A DNA stretch of 64,000 nucleotides from Halopseudomonas aestusnigri (GCF_002197985.1 NZ_NBYK01000001.1:317023-381022), one strand, 5' to 3'; numbered from the stretch's first letter, positions 18,167 to 31,047 are shown. Program-made: numbers and translations. Notes: generated by a model from the sequence alone, not told the origin.

Positions 18167-18361
18167 ATGTGGCAGGATTTTCTTACCGCGCTGTGCCTGG
18201 TGCTGGTACTCGAGGGTATCCTGCCCTTTCTGGTGCCTGAGCGCTGGCAACGAATGATGAGTGGTATCGGCGACCTGAGTCCGCGTCAGGTTCGACTGGC
18301 AGCGCTTGCCAGTATGGTGCTCGGTACCCTGTGTCTGTATCTGGTTCGCCAGGTGGCGTGA
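18167..18361 (+). CDS. DUF2065 (YjeT-like) small membrane protein
   Basis: This 64-residue protein has two predicted membrane helices: FLTALCLVLVLEGILPFLV (about 4-22) and a second near 45-60, with a short loop holding PERWQRMM. It matches the DUF2065/YjeT family, whose function is unknown. The open frame extends upstream, but the ATG at 18167 has a GGAAGAGG site 6-7 bases before it and gives the family's normal length. Its position between hflC and hisZ is conserved in Pseudomonas. Confidence 0.88.
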   Translation: MWQDFLTALCLVLVLEGILPFLVPERWQRMMSGIGDLSPRQVRLAALASMVLGTLCLYLVRQVA

Positions 18362-18415
18362 TGTGGGCAGGGCTATAGTCCTCCCCCTCGTCACCCTGTA
18401 TGAAAGGTTCTGAAA

Positions 18416-19606
18416 ATGCCTACTGTAGATCGCTGGTTGCTGCCCGATGGCATCGACGAGGTGCTGCCCCGCGAGGCGGTGCGTATCGAGTCAGCCCGTC
18501 GGCAGTTGCTGGATCTGTTCTCCCGCTGGGGCTATGACCTGGTCATTACCCCGCATATCGAATACCTCGAATCCCTGCTGACTGGTGCCGGTCACGATCT
18601 TGAGCTGCAGACGTTCAAGATGATCGACCAGATGTCCGGTCGCATGCTCGGCTTGCGGGCGGATATTACCCCTCAGGTAGCGCGCATCGATGCGCACACG
18701 CTGGGGGCGGAAGGGCCTTCCCGTCTCTGTTACTGCGGTAGCGTACTGCATACCCTGCCACGACCGCTGTCTACCTCTCGCAGCCTGATTCAGCTGGGTG
18801 CGGAATTGTACGGGGACGCGTCGAGTGCCAGTGACATCGAAGTCATTTCCCTGATGCTTGAGACCATGGCGGTCTGTCGGGTAAAGGGTGTTCACCTGGA
18901 CCTCGGGCATGTCGGTATCTATCGTGGTCTGGTGCAGGCTGCAAATCTGGACGAGGCTACCGAGCAGGCACTGTTTGATGCGCTGCAGCGCAAGGCGCCC
19001 GATGAGGTGGCAGCTCTGGTCGGAGGTCTGCTGCAGGCGTCTATCGGGGCCATGCTGTGCAGTCTGGTTGAGTTGTCCGGTGGGGTCGAGGTGCTTGACC
19101 GGGCTCATGCGTTGCTCGATGGTGCTCCCGAGTCGGTCATGGCTGCGCTGGATGATCTGGCTGAGGTTGCCCAGGTACTGACGCGTCGTTATCCGGATGT
19201 GCCGCTGTATTTCGACCTGGGTGAGTTGCGTGGCTATCATTACCACACCGGGGTGGTGTTTGCAGCGTTTGTACCAGGTATCGGTCAGAGTGTGGCTCAG
19301 GGTGGTCGTTACGACGATATCGGTCGCGACTTCGGTCGTGCCCGTCCGGCCACCGGCTTCTCCACTGATCTGCGTTTTCTGGTCCAGCGCGGCGAACTGC
19401 CTGATGCCGGCGTCCCTGCTTCAATTTGGGCGCCGCACAGCGCTGAGGCGGATTTGCAGGATGTGGTTGCCGGGCTGCGGGCTCAGGGTGAGCGCGTAAT
19501 AGTGGCGCTGCCCGGGCAAGGGGATGCCGAGGCTGCGCAGCATGGCTGTAACCGGCGGCTTGCCTATTCGGGCGGTGGTTGGCAGGTAGTCGAACTGAAT
19601 TCGTGA
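18416..19606 (+). CDS. hisZ: ATP phosphoribosyltransferase regulatory subunit HisZ
   Basis: HisZ (396 residues) is a histidyl-tRNA synthetase paralogue that has lost aminoacylation. It activates the short HisG enzyme at the first step of histidine synthesis. The class II synthetase core is recognisable in [17 protein letters not shown] and in YYHTGVVF-like [12 protein letters not shown], with [21 protein letters not shown]. The anticodon-binding domain of true HisRS is absent. It precedes purA by about 50 bp and is probably co-transcribed with it. Confidence 0.95.
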   Translation: MPTVDRWLLPDGIDEVLPREAVRIESARRQLLDLFSRWGYDLVITPHIEYLESLLTGAGHDLELQTFKMIDQMSGRMLGLRADITPQVARIDAHTLGAEGPSRLCYCGSVLHTLPRPLSTSRSLIQLGAELYGDASSASDIEVISLMLETMAVCRVKGVHLDLGHVGIYRGLVQAANLDEATEQALFDALQRKAPDEVAALVGGLLQASIGAMLCSLVELSGGVEVLDRAHALLDGAPESVMAALDDLAEVAQVLTRRYPDVPLYFDLGELRGYHYHTGVVFAAFVPGIGQSVAQGGRYDDIGRDFGRARPATGFSTDLRFLVQRGELPDAGVPASIWAPHSAEADLQDVVAGLRAQGERVIVALPGQGDAEAAQHGCNRRLAYSGGGWQVVELNS

Positions 19607-20944
<1,338 letters not shown>

Positions 20945-20966
20945 CGCGGTTATTGGTTCGGTGCTG

Positions 20967-20996
20967 AAAAGGCGTCCTGCGGGGCGCCTTTTTTGT
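20967..20996 (+). terminator. Intrinsic terminator after purA
   Basis: AGGCGTC and GGCGCCT pair (one G-T wobble) around a short loop and are followed by TTTTTG. It ends the DUF2065-hisZ-purA transcript. Confidence 0.88.
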
Positions 20997-21072
20997 TTGG
21001 GGTGCCTGGCGGTCTGCGCAAGAGGGTGGCGGTGTTGCGTGTTGTCTGCGGGGGAGGGGGATTTGCAGGCAC

Positions 21073-21098
21073 AAAAAAACCGAGCGCAAGGCTCGGTT
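21073..21098 (-). terminator. Terminator of the tRNA-Leu pair
   Basis: AACCGAGC and GCTCGGTT form an eight-base-pair stem. On the minus strand it is followed by seven T, 13 bp after the last base of the downstream tRNA. A shorter T run on the other side may let it also stop plus-strand readthrough. Confidence 0.85.
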
Positions 21099-21110
21099 CT
21101 TTTATGAAAT

Positions 21111-21197
21111 TGGTGCCCAGGAGAAGACTCGAACTTCCACGGCCGTGAGGCCACTAGCACCTGAAGCTAGCGTGTCTACCAATTTCACCACCTGGGC
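21111..21197 (-). tRNA. tRNA-Leu (anticodon CAG), downstream copy
   Basis: This is an 87-nt class II tRNA with encoded CCA end. The acceptor GCCCAGG pairs with CCTGGGC. The anticodon stem is CTAGC/GCTAG around TTCAGGT, giving CAG, which reads CTG, the dominant leucine codon here. The long variable arm (GGCC/GGCC) confirms leucine type, and the T loop is TTCGAGT. It differs from the upstream copy by one base in the variable-arm loop. Confidence 0.97.
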
Positions 21198-21245
21198 GAT
21201 TTACTGCTGTTGAAAATCGAGAGAAGATAATCCGATTTTCGAAAT

Positions 21246-21332
21246 TGGTGCCCAGGAGAAGACTCGAACTTCCACGGCCGTAAGGCCACTAGCACCTGAA
21301 GCTAGCGTGTCTACCAATTTCACCACCTGGGC
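21246..21332 (-). tRNA. tRNA-Leu (anticodon CAG), upstream copy
   Basis: This 87-nt tRNA has the same acceptor, anticodon CAG and T arm as the copy 48 bp downstream. The one difference is A (plus strand) at 21282, against G at 21147, in the loop of the variable arm, which should be neutral. Both are read from the promoter at about 21400-21428 and end at the shared terminator. Confidence 0.97.
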
Positions 21333-21399
21333 ATGTCATGCGGACCTGCTATGCTGAACCGAAGTTCGTTGCAGTAGCTGTTTCCTGCTGACGGCGCGA

Positions 21400-21428
21400 A
21401 TCTTAGATAGTCCCGGCGCACTTGTAAA
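21400..21428 (-). promoter_or_regulatory. Sigma70 promoter for the tRNA-Leu pair
   Basis: On the minus strand, TTTACA (21423-21428) and TAAGAT (21400-21405) are separated by exactly 17 bp. A GC-rich discriminator (TCGCGCC) follows, typical of stable-RNA promoters under stringent control. The leader before the first tRNA would be about 60 nt. Confidence 0.75.
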
Positions 21429-21498
21429 CCCCCGGCACGGAAAAATTATTTTTTTAAACAGGTGCATGCAGGCTTCATTTTCGGTTCAATAGGGCCCT

Positions 21499-24093
21499 AT
21501 GACGAAAAAGACGAAATCCCCCGGTTCGACCTCTCGGTCGACCACCTCAAACGCTTCCCCCGATCTCGATTTGACCAAGGACTGGAGTCATCTCGACCCG
21601 GAAGCTCGGCGCGAAGCCGAAAAGTACGATAACCCCATTCCGAGCCGCGAACTGATCCTGCATCTGCTGGAGTCCCGTGGCGCGCCTGCGACCCGTGCGC
21701 AGTTGCAGCAGGAGTTCGGCCTGTCCGACGAAGACAGTGTCGAGGCGCTGCGCCGCCGTCTGCGCGCCATGGAGCGCGACGGGCAGGTAATCTATACCCG
21801 TCGCGGCGCTTATGCGCCAGTCGACAAGCTGGATCTGATTCCCGGACGTATCCAGGGGCATCGCGATGGCTTCGGTTTCCTGATTCCCGACGACAGTAGC
21901 GGTGATATCTTCTTGGGCCCGTCGCAAATGCGCCTGGTCTTCGACGGTGATCGCGCGTTGGTGCGCATCACTGGGGTCGACCGGCGCGGGCGCAACGAAG
22001 GTGCGGTAGTCGAAGTGATCTCCCGCGCGCACGAAATTTTGGTTGGCCGGTACTACGAGGAAGACGGCATAGGCTATGTCGTCGCCGATAACGCTCGTAT
22101 CAATCAGGACGTGCTGATCGCTCCCACTGCCAAGGGCGGTGTAAAGCATGGTCAATATGCCGAAGTACGCATTACCCACTGGCCGACCCCGAGTCGTCAG
22201 GCCCAGGGTGAGGTCATTGAGGTGGTGGGCGACTATATGGCGCCCGGGATGGAAATTGAAGTTGCGCTGCGCAGTTACGATATCCCCAGCGAGTGGCCCG
22301 AGGCGGTGCTGAAAGAGGCCGCTCTGCTGAAAGATCATGTGGTCGAAAAGGACAAGCAGAAGCGGGTTGATCTGCGCCATCTGCCGCTGGTCACCATTGA
22401 CGGCGAAGATGCGCGTGACTTTGACGATGCGATTTACTGTGAGCCGCATAAGGCCAGCGGCTGGCGTCTGTTCTCGGGTGGCTGGAAGCTCTATGTTGCC
22501 ATTGCGGATGTCTCGCACTACGTGCCGCTGGGCTCGGCGCTGGATGAAGAGGCCGAGCTGCGAGGTACCTCGGTCTACTTCCCCAGTCAGGTCATTCCGA
22601 TGCTGCCTGAGGAGTTGTCCAACGGGCTGTGCTCGTTGAATCCGCATGTTGATCGCCTTGCCATGGTCTGCGAAATGACCGTGTCGAAGAGTGGCGAGCT
22701 GACTGACTTCGAGTTCTACGAGGCGGTTATCCACTCGCATGCGCGCCTGACCTACAACAAGGTCTCCAGCATGCTTGAACATCCGCGCAGTCGTGAAGGC
22801 AAGGCGCTGCGTGACGAGTATTCCGAGGTAGTTGCCCATCTGGAAAACCTGTACGAGCTCTACAAGGCCCTGGCCAAGGCGCGCCAGGGGCGCGGGGCGA
22901 TCGATTTTGAAACGACCGAAACGCGCATGGTGTTTGGAGATGATCGCAAGATCGTCGAGATTTTGCCGACAACGCGCAATGATGCGCACAAGATTGTCGA
23001 GGAATGCATGTTGTGCGCCAACGTGGCGACTGCGCGCTTCCTTCAGGAGCTTGAGCTGCCGGGGCTGTATCGTGTGCATGACAGTCCGCAGGCGGAAAAA
23101 ATCGAGCGTTTGCGCGAGTTTCTCAACTCGCTCGGCCTGAGTCTGACCCGCAAGAAGGGTGATCCGACGCCGGAAGACTATGCAGCAGTGCTCGCGCGCG
23201 TCCAGGGTCGTCCCGATGCCCAGTTGATTCAAACGGTGATGCTGCGCTCGCTCAGTCAGGCAGTGTACAGCCCGGACAATGCCGGGCACTTTGGTCTCAA
23301 CTACGAGGCCTACACACATTTCACTTCGCCCATTCGTCGCTATCCGGACCTGCTGGTGCATCGCGCCATTCGCAGTGTCATTCGCTCGCGTCGTAATACC
23401 TCTCTGGTGCGTCGCGCCGGCGCCGGCGTGATTCCGAAGGCGAAAATCTATCCCTATGACCATCAGCGTCTGGTCGAGCTGGGCGAGCAGTGTTCCCAGA
23501 ATGAGCGGCGTGCCGACGAGGCGACTCGCGATGTGGTGAGCTGGCTCAAGTGCGAGTTCATGCAGGATCGCGTCGGTGACAGTTTTGATGGTTTGGTTAC
23601 TGCGGTCACCAGCTTCGGGTTGTTCGTCGAGCTCACAGATATTTATGTGGAAGGGTTGCTGCACATTACTGCATTGCCTGCCGACTACTACGAATTTGAT
23701 GCGGTGCATCACTCGCTGATCGGCGAGCGTTCCGGTCGCCGCTTCCGTTTGGGCGACTCGGTACGGGTTCAGGTGGCCAGGGTTGATCTTGATGATCGCA
23801 AGATCGACTTTGAGATGGCGGCAGATGCGCCACAGGCCCCTGTGGAACGTCAGGTAACGGCCAGTCGCGCCATGCGTGAAAAGCTGCTCGCTGATGCCCG
23901 TCGTGCCGCCGGAGAGGTGGCGCCGCGTGGCAAGGCCCCGCGCAAGGGGCGCTCCGACGCCAGCTCCGGTAAGCCGGGAGGGAGTTCGCGGAGCAAGACT
24001 GCTCGGCCCGCAAAGGCTCCGTCGGATGGCAAGGCGGATGGCAAGAGTGCGGCGCCGACAAGTCGCGGCCCGCGAAAGCGCAAGTCGCGATAG
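21499..24093 (+). CDS. rnr: Ribonuclease R
   Basis: RNase R (864 residues) is a processive 3'-5' exonuclease that degrades structured RNA and acts with trans-translation. Domains in order are: a charged N-terminal extension, a winged-helix domain (about 45-115), cold-shock domains, the RNB catalytic domain with EDARDFDDAIY (Asp304, 307, 309 and 310) and the HFTSPIRRYPDLLVHR signature, an S1 domain (about 690-775), and a Lys/Arg/Ser-rich tail of about 80 residues. It is followed 15 bp later by rlmB, a common pairing. Confidence 0.97.
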   Translation: MTKKTKSPGSTSRSTTSNASPDLDLTKDWSHLDPEARREAEKYDNPIPSRELILHLLESRGAPATRAQLQQEFGLSDEDSVEALRRRLRAMERDGQVIYTRRGAYAPVDKLDLIPGRIQGHRDGFGFLIPDDSSGDIFLGPSQMRLVFDGDRALVRITGVDRRGRNEGAVVEVISRAHEILVGRYYEEDGIGYVVADNARINQDVLIAPTAKGGVKHGQYAEVRITHWPTPSRQAQGEVIEVVGDYMAPGMEIEVALRSYDIPSEWPEAVLKEAALLKDHVVEKDKQKRVDLRHLPLVTIDGEDARDFDDAIYCEPHKASGWRLFSGGWKLYVAIADVSHYVPLGSALDEEAELRGTSVYFPSQVIPMLPEELSNGLCSLNPHVDRLAMVCEMTVSKSGELTDFEFYEAVIHSHARLTYNKVSSMLEHPRSREGKALRDEYSEVVAHLENLYELYKALAKARQGRGAIDFETTETRMVFGDDRKIVEILPTTRNDAHKIVEECMLCANVATARFLQELELPGLYRVHDSPQAEKIERLREFLNSLGLSLTRKKGDPTPEDYAAVLARVQGRPDAQLIQTVMLRSLSQAVYSPDNAGHFGLNYEAYTHFTSPIRRYPDLLVHRAIRSVIRSRRNTSLVRRAGAGVIPKAKIYPYDHQRLVELGEQCSQNERRADEATRDVVSWLKCEFMQDRVGDSFDGLVTAVTSFGLFVELTDIYVEGLLHITALPADYYEFDAVHHSLIGERSGRRFRLGDSVRVQVARVDLDDRKIDFEMAADAPQAPVERQVTASRAMREKLLADARRAAGEVAPRGKAPRKGRSDASSGKPGGSSRSKTARPAKAPSDGKADGKSAAPTSRGPRKRKSR

Positions 24094-24108
24094 GGTGAGT
24101 GCAGTTTG

Positions 24109-24855
24109 ATGAGTGATCTTGAACGGGTGTTCGGCGTACATGCCGTGCAGGCGCTGATTGAGCGTCACCCCAAGCGCGTAAAGCGTCTGATAATTCAGTC
24201 CGGTCGTCTGAATGAGCGTCAGCAGCGGCTTTTGTCCGAGGCGGAACAGGCCGGACTAAGTGTTGTTCGGTTGGCGGCCGATGAGCTGGATGCCCAGGCA
24301 GATGGCGTTCATCAGGGCGTTCTGGCAGAAGTATCGCCCAGTCAGCTGTGGTCCGAGGAGATGCTGGGGCATCTGCTGGACAGGCTCGATGGTCCGGCAT
24401 TGCTGCTGGTGCTGGATGGTGTGACTGATCCGCATAATCTCGGCGCCTGCCTGCGCAGTGCGGATGCCGCCGGAGCGCACGCCGTGATTGTGCCCAAGGA
24501 TCGCTCCGCGACCCTGAATCCGACGGTACGCAAGGTGGCCTGCGGCGCAGCGGAGACTGTGCCGCTGGTGGCTGTAACCAATCTCAGTCGTACGCTGAAG
24601 CAGTTGCAGCAGCGCGGGCTGTGGGTGGTTGGTACTGCCGGCGAAGCGGAACAACTTATTTATGATGTGGATTTCACCGTTCCGTCGGTGATTGTTATGG
24701 GCGCGGAGGGCGCGGGTATGCGTCGTCTGACCCGTGAGCACTGCGATTATCTGGCCAAGCTGCCGATGGCCGGCAGTGTCAGCAGTCTCAATGTCTCGGT
24801 CGCTACTGGCATCTGCCTGTTTGAAGCGGTACGCCAGCGCGGCGCATCGAGCTGA
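24109..24855 (+). CDS. rlmB: 23S rRNA (guanosine-2'-O-)-methyltransferase RlmB
   Basis: RlmB (248 residues) methylates the 2'-OH of G2251 in the 23S rRNA P-loop. An N-terminal substrate-binding domain (FGVHAVQALIERHPKRV) leads to the SPOUT knot, with LDGVTDPHNLGACLRSADA, VMGAEGAGMRRLTREHCD and PMAGSVSSLNVSVATGICLFE. The ATG is preferred over the adjacent TTG at 24106. It is probably co-transcribed with rnr. Confidence 0.96.
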   Translation: MSDLERVFGVHAVQALIERHPKRVKRLIIQSGRLNERQQRLLSEAEQAGLSVVRLAADELDAQADGVHQGVLAEVSPSQLWSEEMLGHLLDRLDGPALLLVLDGVTDPHNLGACLRSADAAGAHAVIVPKDRSATLNPTVRKVACGAAETVPLVAVTNLSRTLKQLQQRGLWVVGTAGEAEQLIYDVDFTVPSVIVMGAEGAGMRRLTREHCDYLAKLPMAGSVSSLNVSVATGICLFEAVRQRGASS

Positions 24856-24936
24856 TCTGGATGCCGACGGTGCCGAGGGCGCCGTCGGTGTAACTCAACC
24901 CTTGCAGGGTAGCTAGCCTCCCACCCACACTATTGG

Positions 24937-24999
24937 CTTCCAGCTTCCAGCTTCCAGCTTCCAGCTTCCAGCTTCCAGCTTCCAGCTTCCAGCTTCCAG
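24937..24999. repeat. Perfect 9-copy heptad tandem repeat upstream of rpsF
   Basis: CTTCCAG is repeated nine times without error (63 bp), in the rlmB-rpsF gap and ending 29 bp before the rpsF -35 element. Read in another phase the unit is AGCT-TCC, so the palindrome AGCT recurs every seven bases. The array is open in several frames (FQLPASS on one strand, AGSWKLE on the other), but no convincing gene runs through it. The same heptad plan appears at other intergenic sites in the window. Confidence 0.95.
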
Positions 25000-25028
25000 C
25001 CAAGAGTTGCGTCTTGCTGGCATTTCCC

Positions 25029-25057
25029 TTGCAAGCTAGGCGGCCGTTCACTATGAT
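25029..25057 (+). promoter_or_regulatory. Sigma70 promoter of the rpsF operon
   Basis: TTGCAA (25029-25034), a 17-bp spacer, then TATGAT (25052-25057), with a GC-rich discriminator GTGCGCCCC as expected for a growth-rate-regulated ribosomal promoter. The leader is about 65-70 nt. Confidence 0.75.
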
Positions 25058-25087
25058 GTGCGCCCCAAACCCTATGTTCCACTCCTT

Positions 25088-25110
25088 GCCAGACTGTTTG
25101 GGCAGCTGGC
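25088..25110 (+). promoter_or_regulatory. Hairpin in the rpsF leader
   Basis: GCCAG-A-CTG pairs with CAG-CTGGC, giving eight base pairs with one bulged A and a six-base loop. It ends 21 nt before the rpsF start. Many bacteria have an S6:S18-binding leader at this place. I cannot confirm the consensus for that motif, so an autoregulatory role is only suggested. Confidence 0.4.
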
Positions 25111-25131
25111 TATAACCCGTAAGGAGCTTGT

Positions 25132-25557
25132 ATGCGTCATTACGAAATCGTATTTCTGGTTCACCCGGACCAGAGCGAGCAGGTTAACGCGATGGTTGAG
25201 CGTTACACCAAGCTGATCGAAGAAGACGGCGGCAAACTGCACCGTCTGGAAGACTGGGGCCGCCGCCAACTGGCTTACCCGATCGACAAGGTTCACAAAG
25301 CTCACTACATCATGATGAATGTTGAGTGCAGCGCCAAAGCACTGGAAGAGCTGACTGAAAACTTCCGTTACAACGATGCCGTTATCCGTAACATGGTCAT
25401 CCGTCGTGACGAAGCCGTTACCGAACAGTCCGACATGCTCAAGGCTGAAGAGAGTGGTCGTGGTGAGCGTCGCGAGCGTCGCGAGCGCAACGACGACAAT
25501 GACTCCGGCGATAACGCTGACAGCAATGACACCGATGACAACGGTGACGACGAGTAA
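25132..25557 (+). CDS. rpsF: 30S ribosomal protein S6
   Basis: S6 (141 residues) binds S18 in the platform of the 30S subunit. The core (1-100) is canonical, starting [15 protein letters not shown]. The C-terminal tail (about 104-141) has an Arg/Glu segment ([10 protein letters not shown]) and then an acidic Asp/Asn/Ser stretch ending DDNGDDE. E. coli S6 is glutamylated on its C-terminus by RimK; whether this tail is modified is unknown. AAGGAG lies 7 nt upstream. First gene of rpsF-rpsR-DUF2232-rplI. Confidence 0.97.
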   Translation: MRHYEIVFLVHPDQSEQVNAMVERYTKLIEEDGGKLHRLEDWGRRQLAYPIDKVHKAHYIMMNVECSAKALEELTENFRYNDAVIRNMVIRRDEAVTEQSDMLKAEESGRGERRERRERNDDNDSGDNADSNDTDDNGDDE

Positions 25558-25597
25558 GTTTTTTCAGTTCCCATTCCAGAATTAAGGAGACGCTGCC

Positions 25598-25828
25598 ATG
25601 GCACGTTTTTTCCGCCGCAGAAAGTTCTGCCGTTTCACCGCTGAAGGCGTTAAAGAGATCGATTACAAGGATCTCAACACTCTGAAGGCCTACGTTACCG
25701 AGACCGGCAAGATTGTCCCGAGCCGCATTACCGGTACCAAGGCTAAGTACCAGCGTCAGCTGGCCGTTGCTATCAAGCGCGCCCGCTACCTGGCTCTGCT
25801 GCCTTACACCGACGGCCACGGTCGTTAA
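25598..25828 (+). CDS. rpsR: 30S ribosomal protein S18
   Basis: S18 (76 residues) is complete and canonical: [17 protein letters not shown], then the helical RNA-binding region [32 protein letters not shown]. It has an AAGGAG site and lies 40 bp after rpsF. It forms the S6:S18 heterodimer with the product of the preceding gene. Confidence 0.98.
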   Translation: MARFFRRRKFCRFTAEGVKEIDYKDLNTLKAYVTETGKIVPSRITGTKAKYQRQLAVAIKRARYLALLPYTDGHGR

Positions 25829-25867
25829 TTGGTAGCCAAAAGTAATTGATCAGGAAACCGAATCGGC

Positions 25868-26767
25868 ATGCAGGGGCTGGCTGAGTTCATCATGCGCGGT
25901 CGCAGACAAGCCACACTGGTGGTGGGTTTGTCGGTCGCAGTACCCATGCTGTTCTGGTTTGGTGCGGTGGCAATGGCGTTGGTGCTGTTGCGCCGCGGGT
26001 GGTCGGAAGGCCTCCCGGTGCTGGTTTGGGCGTCCTTGCCTGCAGTTGCCTGGGCGCTGTTGGGTGATCCCACCCCGCTGATGGTGTTGTTGGGCTGTTC
26101 GGCGTTGGCGCTGTTGTTGCGCCAGTGCAGTGAGTGGTCGCTGGTGACGATGGCGACTGCGCCGCTCGGGCTGGTTTTTGCACTGGTACTGCTGGTTACC
26201 CTGCAGGGCCCGTTGCAAGAGGTGGCAGATCAGATTCGCTCTGCGCTGCCGCAGATGTTGACCGAGTTGAGCGCAGAAGTCGACGAGGCTGCACTGGCCC
26301 GCCTGCAGGCACTTATGGTGCCCCTGCTGGCCGGTTTGATGGGGGCTACCCACGCAGCCATGACACTGGTGTGCCTGATTCTCGCGCGCAGCTGGCAAGC
26401 CCGGTTGTTCAACCCTGGCGGGTTTCGCGACGAGTTTCACCGTTTGCGCTTGGCACCGTGGATGAGCATCGTTTTGGCCTTGCTGGTGTTTGTTGGCCCG
26501 CAGTTTGATGGGCTGGCAATGCTTGCACCGATTGCCACAGTGCCGCTGCTGTTTGCCGGACTGGCGCTGGTGCATGGCGTTGTCGGTATCAAGCGGCTGG
26601 GTATCGGCCCGCTGGTGGTGCTTTACGCGACGCTGATTTTTGTCTGGCAAGTGCTGTACCCCCTGATCATGTTTTTGGCGTTTATTGATAGTCTGTTTGA
26701 TTTCCGTTCCCGCTTGCAGCCGGCTTCCGGCGCCAGTGGAAACGATGACTCAAACGGTCAAGGTTGA
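25868..26767 (+). CDS. DUF2232 family membrane protein
   Basis: This 299-residue protein appears to have about eight hydrophobic helices separated by short loops (for example LVVGLSVAVPMLFWFGAVA and a last pair near 250-275) and a short polar C-terminus. It resembles the DUF2232 (YybS-like) family, found between rpsR and rplI in pseudomonads; its function is unknown. The start could be the ATG at 25868 or the one eight codons later. It is embedded in a ribosomal protein operon, so it is likely highly expressed or translationally tuned. Confidence 0.8.
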   Translation: MQGLAEFIMRGRRQATLVVGLSVAVPMLFWFGAVAMALVLLRRGWSEGLPVLVWASLPAVAWALLGDPTPLMVLLGCSALALLLRQCSEWSLVTMATAPLGLVFALVLLVTLQGPLQEVADQIRSALPQMLTELSAEVDEAALARLQALMVPLLAGLMGATHAAMTLVCLILARSWQARLFNPGGFRDEFHRLRLAPWMSIVLALLVFVGPQFDGLAMLAPIATVPLLFAGLALVHGVVGIKRLGIGPLVVLYATLIFVWQVLYPLIMFLAFIDSLFDFRSRLQPASGASGNDDSNGQG

Positions 26768-26785
26768 ATTTAAGAGGTCATCGCA

Positions 26786-27232
26786 ATGGAAGTTATCCTG
26801 CTCGAAAAGATCGCGAACCTGGGTAACCTGGGCGACAAAGTCGCTGTCAAGGCTGGTTACGCTCGCAATTTCCTGCTGCCTTTCGGCAAGGCTACTCCGG
26901 CTACCGCTGAAAACGTTGCTGCGTTCGAAGCACGCCGTGCCGAACTGGAAAAACTGGCTGCAGAGAAGAAGGCCGAGGCTGACGCCCGTGCCGCTCAGCT
27001 GGCTGAACTGACTGTTACCATCGCCGCCAACGCTGGCGAAGAGGGCAAACTGTTCGGTTCCATCGGTACTCGCGACATCGCCGATGCCGTTACCGCAGCT
27101 GGCGTTGCCATTGAGAAGAGCGAAGTTCGTCTGCCCGACGGCGCGCTGCGCAACGTAGGTGAGTTCGATGTCGTCGTGCAGCTGCACACTGACGTTGAAA
27201 CCACCGTCAAGCTGGTTGTTGTAGCCGGCTGA
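26786..27232 (+). CDS. rplI: 50S ribosomal protein L9
   Basis: L9 (148 residues) has the N-terminal domain [19 protein letters not shown] with [13 protein letters not shown], a long connecting helix rich in Ala, Glu and Lys (about 45-75), and the C-terminal rRNA-binding domain. L9 binds domain V of 23S rRNA and affects frame maintenance. The gene starts 18 bp after the DUF2232 stop and is last in the operon; a strong hairpin follows. Confidence 0.98.
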   Translation: MEVILLEKIANLGNLGDKVAVKAGYARNFLLPFGKATPATAENVAAFEARRAELEKLAAEKKAEADARAAQLAELTVTIAANAGEEGKLFGSIGTRDIADAVTAAGVAIEKSEVRLPDGALRNVGEFDVVVQLHTDVETTVKLVVVAG

Positions 27233-27300
27233 TAACGGGTCGCACTGGCAGTGCTCGCCCTTGGCGGGTGATTTGCCGGTGCATTCTCGTTAGACTTGTC

Positions 27301-27342
27301 ACACGGCGCCTGTCTCCGGACAGGCGCCGTGTTGCATTTCTG
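27301..27342 (+). terminator. Strong hairpin with UCCG tetraloop between rplI and dnaB
   Basis: ACACGGCGCCTGTC and GACAGGCGCCGTGT form a perfect 14-bp stem closed by C-TCCG-G, a UNCG tetraloop. The following TGCATTTCTG is only moderately T-rich. It is placed to end the rpsF operon. The same GTTGCATTTCTG tail follows the purD hairpin. Confidence 0.75.
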
Positions 27343-27367
27343 TACCAGCCGTTTTGAGCGCCCTTTC

Positions 27368-28771
27368 ATGACTGACACACTGTATAGCGAACATCCGGAA
27401 CTCGATCTGCAGACCGCAGCATTGAAGGTGCCGCCGCACTCCATTGAGGCCGAACAGGCTGTGCTGGGCGGGGTCATGCTGGACAACATGGCCTGGGAGC
27501 GCGTTTCAGAGCTGCTCAGCGAAAGTGATTTCTATCGGCACGATCACCGAATGATCTTCAAGGCGCTGGTGCGCCTGGCCTCGCGCAACCAGCCATTCGA
27601 CGTGGTCACGCTGGCGGAAGATCTCGACAAGGAAGGTCTGATTGATCAGGTGGGCGGGCTCGCCTATCTCGGTCAACTGGCCAAAAATACCCCTTCGGTT
27701 GCCAACATCAGCGCCTACGCGCAGATTATTCGTGAGCGTTCAACGTTGCGGCAACTGATCAGTGTCAGCACCGAAATTGCCGACACCGCCTTCAATCCCA
27801 AGGGAATGCAGGCGACCGAAGTGCTCGATGAAGCCGAGCGCAAGATTTTCTCGATTGCTGAAAGCCGCCCCAAGACCGGTGGCCCAGAGGGCGTCAACAG
27901 CCTGTTGACCAAGGCCATTGACCGAATCGATACCCTGTTCAACAGTGAAGGCTCGATTACCGGCCTGTCCACCGGGTTTACCGAGCTGGACAACATGACG
28001 TCGGGCTTGCAGCCGGCTGACCTGATTATTGTCGCCGGTCGTCCGTCGATGGGCAAAACTACCTTTGCGATGAACCTGGTCGAAAATGCAGTGATGCGCA
28101 GCGATAAAGCTGTACTGGTGTTCTCCCTCGAGATGCCGGGAGAGTCGCTGATCATGCGTATGCTCTCATCGCTTGGGCGTATTGATCAGACCAAGGTGCG
28201 TTCCGGCCGTCTGGACGATGAGGATTGGCCGCGCCTGACCTCGGCGGTCAATATGCTGAATGACCGCAAGCTGTTCATTGACGACACCGCTGGCCTGTCC
28301 CCGATGGAGATGCGCACCCGCGCGCGTCGTATCGTGCGCGAGCACGGTGATCTTGGCCTGATCATGATCGACTACCTGCAGCTGATGCGCATTGGTGGGG
28401 CCAGCTCGGAAAACCGGACCAACGAGATTTCCGAAATTTCCCGCTCGCTCAAGGCGCTGGCCAAAGAGTTCAACGTACCGGTTATTGCGCTGTCGCAGCT
28501 TAACCGCTCGCTGGAGCAGCGCCCGAACAAGCGCCCGATCAACTCTGACCTGCGGGAATCCGGCGCGATCGAGCAGGACGCGGACGTGATCATGTTCGTC
28601 TACCGTGATGAGGTCTATCACCCAGATACCCAGGACAAGGGTATCGCCGAGCTGATCATCGGCAAGCAGCGTAACGGCCCCATCGGCACGGCACGGATGG
28701 CGTTTCTGGGCAAATACACCCGTTTTGAAAACCTCGCACCCGGTTCCTATTCCGGTTACGGGGAGGAGTAA
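27368..28771 (+). CDS. dnaB: Replicative DNA helicase DnaB
   Basis: DnaB (467 residues) is the hexameric 5'-3' helicase of the replication fork. The N-terminal domain (about 20-130) begins [14 protein letters not shown]. The RecA-like motor has Walker [24 protein letters not shown], Walker B-type [10 protein letters not shown] and the arginine-finger region [17 protein letters not shown]. The open frame begins upstream, but the ATG at 27368 matches family length. It lies 2 bp before ygiQ. Confidence 0.97.
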   Translation: MTDTLYSEHPELDLQTAALKVPPHSIEAEQAVLGGVMLDNMAWERVSELLSESDFYRHDHRMIFKALVRLASRNQPFDVVTLAEDLDKEGLIDQVGGLAYLGQLAKNTPSVANISAYAQIIRERSTLRQLISVSTEIADTAFNPKGMQATEVLDEAERKIFSIAESRPKTGGPEGVNSLLTKAIDRIDTLFNSEGSITGLSTGFTELDNMTSGLQPADLIIVAGRPSMGKTTFAMNLVENAVMRSDKAVLVFSLEMPGESLIMRMLSSLGRIDQTKVRSGRLDDEDWPRLTSAVNMLNDRKLFIDDTAGLSPMEMRTRARRIVREHGDLGLIMIDYLQLMRIGGASSENRTNEISEISRSLKALAKEFNVPVIALSQLNRSLEQRPNKRPINSDLRESGAIEQDADVIMFVYRDEVYHPDTQDKGIAELIIGKQRNGPIGTARMAFLGKYTRFENLAPGSYSGYGEE

Positions 28772-28773
28772 GC

Positions 28774-31014
<2,241 letters not shown>

Positions 31015-31018
31015 AAGC

Positions 31019-31047
31019 AACGGGGCTATTGTGCTGATAGCCGTTTT
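31019..31047 (+). terminator. Intrinsic terminator after ygiQ
   Basis: GGCTAT and ATAGCC form the core stem, extended by AAC/GTT with a two-base bulge, and are followed by GTTTT. It lies 5 bp after the ygiQ stop. Confidence 0.6.

Noticed and set aside
21111-21332. tRNA-Leu as attachment site of an integrated element
   Set aside because: The two tRNAs are both complete, and no integrase, phage gene or composition shift lies beside them; the tandem pair looks like a simple duplication.
21547-24168. An 873-residue open frame antisense to the whole of rnr
   Set aside because: It mirrors rnr codon for codon, has no family motifs and no ribosome-binding logic; long antisense frames are common in GC-rich genes with strong codon bias.
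24803-25115. Small frames through the CTTCCAG array encoding AGSWKLE or FQLPASS repeats
   Set aside because: A seven-base repeat gives a seven-residue peptide repeat in any open frame; the frames lack good starts and would overlap the rpsF promoter.
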